A program made the position numbers and the translations under genes. Positions 59,539-64,000 of a stretch of DNA of 64,000 nt are shown in pieces (positions within the stretch are counted from its first letter, which is position 1; each line of letters starts with the position of its first letter). Source of the stretch: Micropterus salmoides. Lineage: Eukaryota; Chordata; Actinopteri; Centrarchiformes; Centrarchidae. The stretch is from the NCBI RefSeq assembly GCF_014851395.1, contig NW_024044459.1, forward strand, positions 21,776,418-21,840,417. Reading direction: 5' to 3'. The notes under the pieces are model-generated. The model worked only from the letters and a program-made list of their open reading frames with translations, was not told the DNA's origin and ran no database searches.

Positions 59539-59975
59539 AGAATCCTCCTATTATCATGATGGCACATGTTAAAGTGAGGGTAAACTCATGTGACCCTTTA
59601 CATACAGGATAATTGATCCATTGTGTCTTGGCTCTTTTAGCAATTTCACGACTCAGTCGCCCACAGTATGATGGGCAAATATGTGGAAGGCAGGCAGTCG
59701 ATTTATATAATTGTGCAGGCTAAGTAAAGGAAGGCTAATGATGATTGGGTCAAATGGAGCAAAATGGAGGGAAGAATGTTAGTAGGTTTCTACGGGTCAG
59801 TCACTCTCTTACAGAAACAAGAAGTAAAGAGGATGAAAATGGTGCTTCAATCACTCAATAACAACAAACACAGAAGAAAAAGAAACATTATGGAAATGAT
59901 GAAAAGCCAAAGAAAAATAAAATTCCACATTTAACTGCAGTTTATTTTCCAGAGAAACAACAAGTCTTGTGGGAT
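59539..59975. other. Intronic sequence without recognised genes
   Basis: Non-repetitive AT-rich sequence; nothing recognised. Confidence 0.45.
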
Positions 59976-60276
59976 GTAACTAGGTATATTTATTCAAGTA
60001 TTGTACTTAGGTAAAATTTTGAAGTACTTTATTTGTTACTTTAGACTTTTACTCCACTATATTTTTGGACCCAAATATTATACTTTTTTTACGGACCCAG
60101 CAGAACATTAAGTAATTAAAATTAGCTCCACCTTTAACAGCTGCAACATTAGTGAAGTATAGTTTAATGCTAATAGTCTATAGTACAGGTCTTCTACTTC
60201 TAACAGAGTATTTCTACAGTGTGGTATTGCTACGTTTTAGTGAAAGTGAAAGATCTGAGTACTTGCTCCACCACTG
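59976..60276 (-). mobile_element. hAT-type MITE with AAGTACTC motifs
   Basis: On the minus strand it begins CAGTGGTGGAGCAAGTACTC and continues AGATCTTTCACTTTCAC and GTAGCAATACCACACTGTAG. The other end reads GTAACTAGGTATATTTATTC and CAAGTATTGTACTTAGGTAA on the plus strand. Both ends match a very abundant teleost MITE family rich in AAGTACTTA-type motifs. Internal deletion has reduced it to about 300 bp. Confidence 0.75.
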
Positions 60277-60430
60277 AATGTTGTGAATAACCTTAGTTTT
60301 TTGCTTTCGAAATCTACATCTGCATGCAGTGCATTCATTACTCCAGGCCCCCTTTTCTCCATTAGTCCTCCAGCCATCCCTCAAACAGTTTTTCCTTTCC
60401 CTCTGAAGGTATGTGCAGCTGTAATGACTT

Positions 60431-60553
60431 CCATCCATCCATCCATCGTCAACCGCTTATCCTGTGTACAGGGTGGTGGGGGCTGGAGCCTATCCCAGCT
60501 GACATTGGGCGAAAGGCGTGGTACACCCTGGACAGGTCGCCAGTCCATCGCAG
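60431..60553 (-). mobile_element. RTE-like LINE tail with 14-bp target duplication
   Basis: This 123-bp insertion is flanked by perfect 14-base copies of AGCTGTAATGACTT at 60417-60430 and 60554-60567. On the minus strand it starts CTGCGATGGACTGGCGACCT, continues GTCAGCTGGGATAGGCTCC and CAGGATAAGCGGTTGACGAT, and ends in (GGAT)n. That is the 3' end and tail of a teleost RTE-clade LINE or a SINE that shares it. Extreme 5' truncation, simple-repeat tail and target duplication together show target-primed reverse transcription. It is closely related to 7694-7803. Confidence 0.85.
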
Positions 60554-60584
60554 AGCTGTAATGACTTGTGAATCCTAAATATCC

Positions 60585-60690
60585 AAACCATCCATCCATT
60601 TTTCTTTTTCGCTTATCTATTCATCTACCCATCTGCCCATCTATCCACCCATTTACACATTAATCTCTCTATCCATCCATCGCTTTGCTA
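60585..60690. repeat. Degenerate (CCAT)n/(ATCT)n repeat
   Basis: Irregular tetranucleotide units (CCATCCAT, CATCTACC, ATCTATCC) over about 100 bases, separate from the tail of the RTE-like insertion. Confidence 0.7.
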
Positions 60691-62906
60691 CTTTTTCATT
60701 TACTTCTCTCCCTGAATGAGCTGAAGGATGAACTGTAGGACTGAAGGATTAATGGTCATCCACATTTATGATTTCCCTTTAACGTCACTGACCCACCCAT
60801 CTTACCATCTGTCTGTTCCCTGCTCTCAGCTTCTTTCCGTCAAGTCGCTGCAACCTTTTCAATCCCTCATTTTCATAACCATCAATATGTGCATGCAAGT
60901 GTGATTACACGTGTAGAAAAAGAAGTAGAGAGGATACCGTTGTCATAGGGATGAGGGGAGGCACAAGAGGATGAGCTGATGAAAAGATGAGAAGAAAGAA
61001 GTTGTTAAGGCATGAGCCAGATGAGTTTGTTTCAGGTGGAATATAAGGAGGTTTTGGGGGGATTTCTCAATGTTTACCCAACAATTTCTTGTTCCAAAAG
61101 TATCAAATATTTTGCATTTAATTTAACTATGGAACCAGAAAAGGGCCCAAAGGATGAAAAGACAATGGGTAAAAGAGGAAGGTGTGTTTAGTTATTATAT
61201 ATAGCAAGCATATGCGTAAAAAGAAGTCCCAGTTATTACCTCTGAGAGAAAGGCCATGACACGGGCCATCTAGTACCAGCAGGTCATCACAAATATTTAT
61301 TTAATTTGGTGTAATAATTTCTGAACCTATCGCCCACAAGTGTACATAAAATATATATGTTACATACATGATAAAATATATACTGTTACTGCCTGCAGTC
61401 ACATCCTAGCTTTTAATCACTTCCTGAAATTGCTATATTTTAGAGATGCTAGGTTTTAGCCATGATGATGTAAGACAGAAACACACAATGCTGTACCCAT
61501 ATGATGGGCCAAAGAGTAAAACGTCTGTGCTTTATATCATTTAATATTTCATGGCAATTTTGAGAGTAACAAGATTCCATGTACAAGATTTTAAGTATGC
61601 ATGAACTGTATAAAACATGGACTGAATTCTACAGTAGTTCCCCGTGTGGTACTATCTGTATATGTATTATTTCTGTTAAATTTTTTTCATCATTGCTAAC
61701 CAGCTCTGTTTATTTCCTACAGTGAGTACAGGCTCATGGTGCATGGTTTTGGTTTGTACAGTATGTTAGATTACTCTCCTAGAGAAATTCAATAATTTGT
61801 GAGATACTTTTTATCTAATTATTCATAAATTGCTTTCTCATCACAGCATATAGCCCCCGATGCTGCTGTGCCTGCCAAGTTTTCCTTCTCTGCAGCTTCT
61901 TAGGTTGCACACAGAATTCTTATCTGACATGGCAAGGACTCCTGCGTAATCTCATCCTAGCCTAATGCTGACGCAAGCCTACCCAACCAGTCAAAGCATA
62001 CATTACAAGACAAAATTACTCAGACTGCTCACACCAAGACTACTTGCTAACACTAACTTGTGGTTGCTATGGCACCAGCCTATCAGAAGGCCTGGGGCTA
62101 AACCACAGAGTTGTATATAATCCTCCTTATGATCCCAGTCTGTTTCTCTGGGCAACGAGCCTCCTGAGATGATTTATGTATCTGTCTCTGCCGGAGTCTG
62201 CAGAATCTTGCTGGAGGTTATGAACAAGAGAGCAGGAAAGATTGAGAAAAGAAATTAAGTTTGATCACAAACGTGTTCTTTTTCTTCATTTTCTTAAATC
62301 TTAACCTAATGCCTAGAAGAGATGAGCAAAGATGTGAGACAAAAGACGATAAATCTTAAAAGTATGTTCCGCTCTCTTTTATATCTCTGTTAAACAACCT
62401 ATTGAGAAATAAGAGCACCTTTTCTCCACCCAACAAAAACTTTTGTGACTTTTTTAGTTATTACAGCAACCTTAAAATGGTTTGACAGTTGGCTGATTTT
62501 GCTTGATTCATCGGTATTACTTTCTAAGTTTTGCTGTCAAGAGTTCTCTTTTATGTATAACTCTTTATCTGACCACTTCAAGGACAACTCACATGGACAC
62601 ACTATGTCCTGCACAAGGACAAGATCCAAATCCCCTTGTGCTCCGCTTCTTAGTAACTTTGCTCTCCCTTGCGTAGGGATTCTAAGTCGGCTCTAATAGT
62701 CTTATGTTTGCTCCCAGAGGACAATGATGTGCTATTTGAGTATCTAACCCCCCCGCCCAGCGCTATGTTAGTACCTAAGCTTTTGAAAAACCATGGGAAA
62801 AGCCTGGTGATAAACAATGACCTAGCCCTGGCTTTCAGAAGCTTTCCGTGGCTCCATTGAGGAAAAATAGCTGTTGATACACTATTGAGACACCTCATAT
62901 TCTTAG

Positions 62907-62908
<2 letters not shown>
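60691..62908. other. Intronic sequence without recognised genes
   Basis: No exon, RNA gene or transposon was recognised. Short open frames at 62445-62860 show no known motif. Confidence 0.5.

Positions 62909-62937
<29 letters not shown>
62909..62937. repeat. (AC)n microsatellite
   Basis: About 14 AC units. Confidence 0.95.
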
Positions 62938-62939
<2 letters not shown>

Positions 62940-64000
62940 AACACACCACTTGACTCTGAAGCACAGGAGGGGCTAGACTTTTAAGCTCAGCAAATTCATG
63001 GGAGGTGATCCACATTTACTGTTCTATATTGTAAAAACTGAGGAGACAGATGTGGAGGATACTGACTGGGTAGCAGGAGGTGTGTGTTTGTGTGCCAGAG
63101 AGAGAGCCTGCAGATATAGTCACAGAGAAGAGGGACAGAAAGGGAAAACAAGGATGGCGAGCACCACAAGCAACACATACAAACATGCTCACACACACCT
63201 GCACAGCTCCGCACACATATGTGGGTTCATGCCCACAAAGCTCAATCGTATTCCCTGAAGTCACATTGGCACACTCTTTTCAGCACCATACATAATATAG
63301 TACAGTCTATTTAGCTGTATCTTGGAGCCAGTAAGGAGAAAAATTTAAATAAATGACTATTTCATGATACACTCTCCCACTCTCTTCATTGATTAATCTT
63401 TCCCACTGTTCCAGACCTAACTGATAGTAGCGCATCTTTCAGATTTAAAACATTGCAAGAAGAAAACAAATCTAATTCTCATCTGATTTTGGAGTTTCTT
63501 TGCAAGTACAGCTTTGGTGAGGTGGTTGCCAGATTTATGATGCCAGGCGTTTGGATTACCAGGATTGTTTGCTGAGAAACAAGTACTGGGGGAGAGACAA
63601 CAAGGACGTTGCACATTACAATGGAGTTTCTCTTAATTTATTGTGTTATACAGGATCAACAATGTAATATAACCACTGTAAAGGATGTTTGGCAATACAG
63701 AATCAAACTATAATTAGTGCATTATTTCAGATACTTGTATTTAATTTGAGTGTATCCTCATCATTTACATTTCATTGACTGGACCTTTGACTAGTAAATA
63801 TGAAAAGGGGCCTCACTAGATGTCCATACCCAGCTAATCTAAACACCTGACTCAATAGGCACTGATAGAGATCAGCTGCCCTTTAGTGTGAAACTGTAGA
63901 ATACATTGAACACAAAGAGAAATAGACTTGACTTTAAATATGTGGCACAGTAAATATGCAGGACAGAATATCTATTCCAAACCAGCCTTCACTAGAGGGA
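62938..64000. other. Intronic sequence to the window edge
   Basis: AT-rich sequence without recognised features. The five overlapping short frames at about 62996-63295 are on both strands across a TG/CA-rich stretch and are not genes. Confidence 0.5.

Noticed and set aside
16530..64000. Further grid2 exons upstream (exon 2)
   Set aside because: I looked for reverse-complement sequence of recalled exon 2 motifs (such as GAIFDES and DGNNPFQAVQE) and found none. A translated search could still reveal a diverged one.

Overview
The window reads as vertebrate, specifically teleost fish and probably percomorph, nuclear DNA. The evidence is one spliced exon of a vertebrate neuronal receptor with GT-AG borders, very long AT-rich non-coding stretches, many (AC)n/(TG)n microsatellites, and a set of transposable elements typical of ray-finned fish: L2/Maui-like and Rex1/Babar-like LINEs, RTE-like tails, hAT- and PIF/Harbinger-like DNA elements, and foldback elements. 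There are no operons, bacterial genes, CRISPR arrays or convincing stand-alone genes.

The only supported host coding sequence is one exon on the minus strand at 16242-16529. It encodes 95 complete codons, flanked by two split codons, of the amino-terminal domain of ionotropic glutamate receptor delta-2 (grid2, GluD2), and is probably exon 3. Almost all the rest appears to be the two large introns around it: at least 16.2 kb downstream of the exon in transcript order (1-16241) and at least 47.4 kb upstream (16530-64000). I looked for the neighbouring grid2 exons on the minus strand and did not recognise them.

Layout. 1-3 kb: an LTR-like CpG-rich block and the remains of a DNA transposon, including one exon that still has a splice donor. 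5.7-6.2 kb: a Rex1-like LINE 3' end. 7.7-10.05 kb: an RTE tail and a decayed L2 LINE. 10.3-16.2 kb: a nest of insertions immediately downstream of the grid2 exon. A foldback element abuts a LINE-like tail; that tail is split by a Harbinger-like transposon with a CTG target duplication, and the transposon is itself split by a 3.7-kb L2 LINE carrying an esterase-like ORF1. 26.3-27.2 kb: a 38-unit (AC)n array and two more LINE fragments. 27-39 kb: ordinary intron. 39-48 kb: several hAT-like elements and LINE tails, including a 1356-bp hAT-like element with 8-bp target duplications matching at 7 of 8 positions. 50.7-52.4 kb: a long polypyrimidine-rich domain. 53-55.3 kb: a short inverted-terminal element and an 869-bp hAT-like element with perfect 8-bp target duplications. 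57.1-57.35 kb: a perfect 98-bp palindrome. 58.6-59.5 kb: an element with long inverted termini. 60.4-60.55 kb: a 123-bp RTE tail with a perfect 14-bp target duplication.

I found no previously undescribed gene system. The items most worth a second look are the structural ones: the nested insertion complex next to the exon, the perfect palindrome, and the two long foldback elements. All element names come from recalled sequence features, not a database search.
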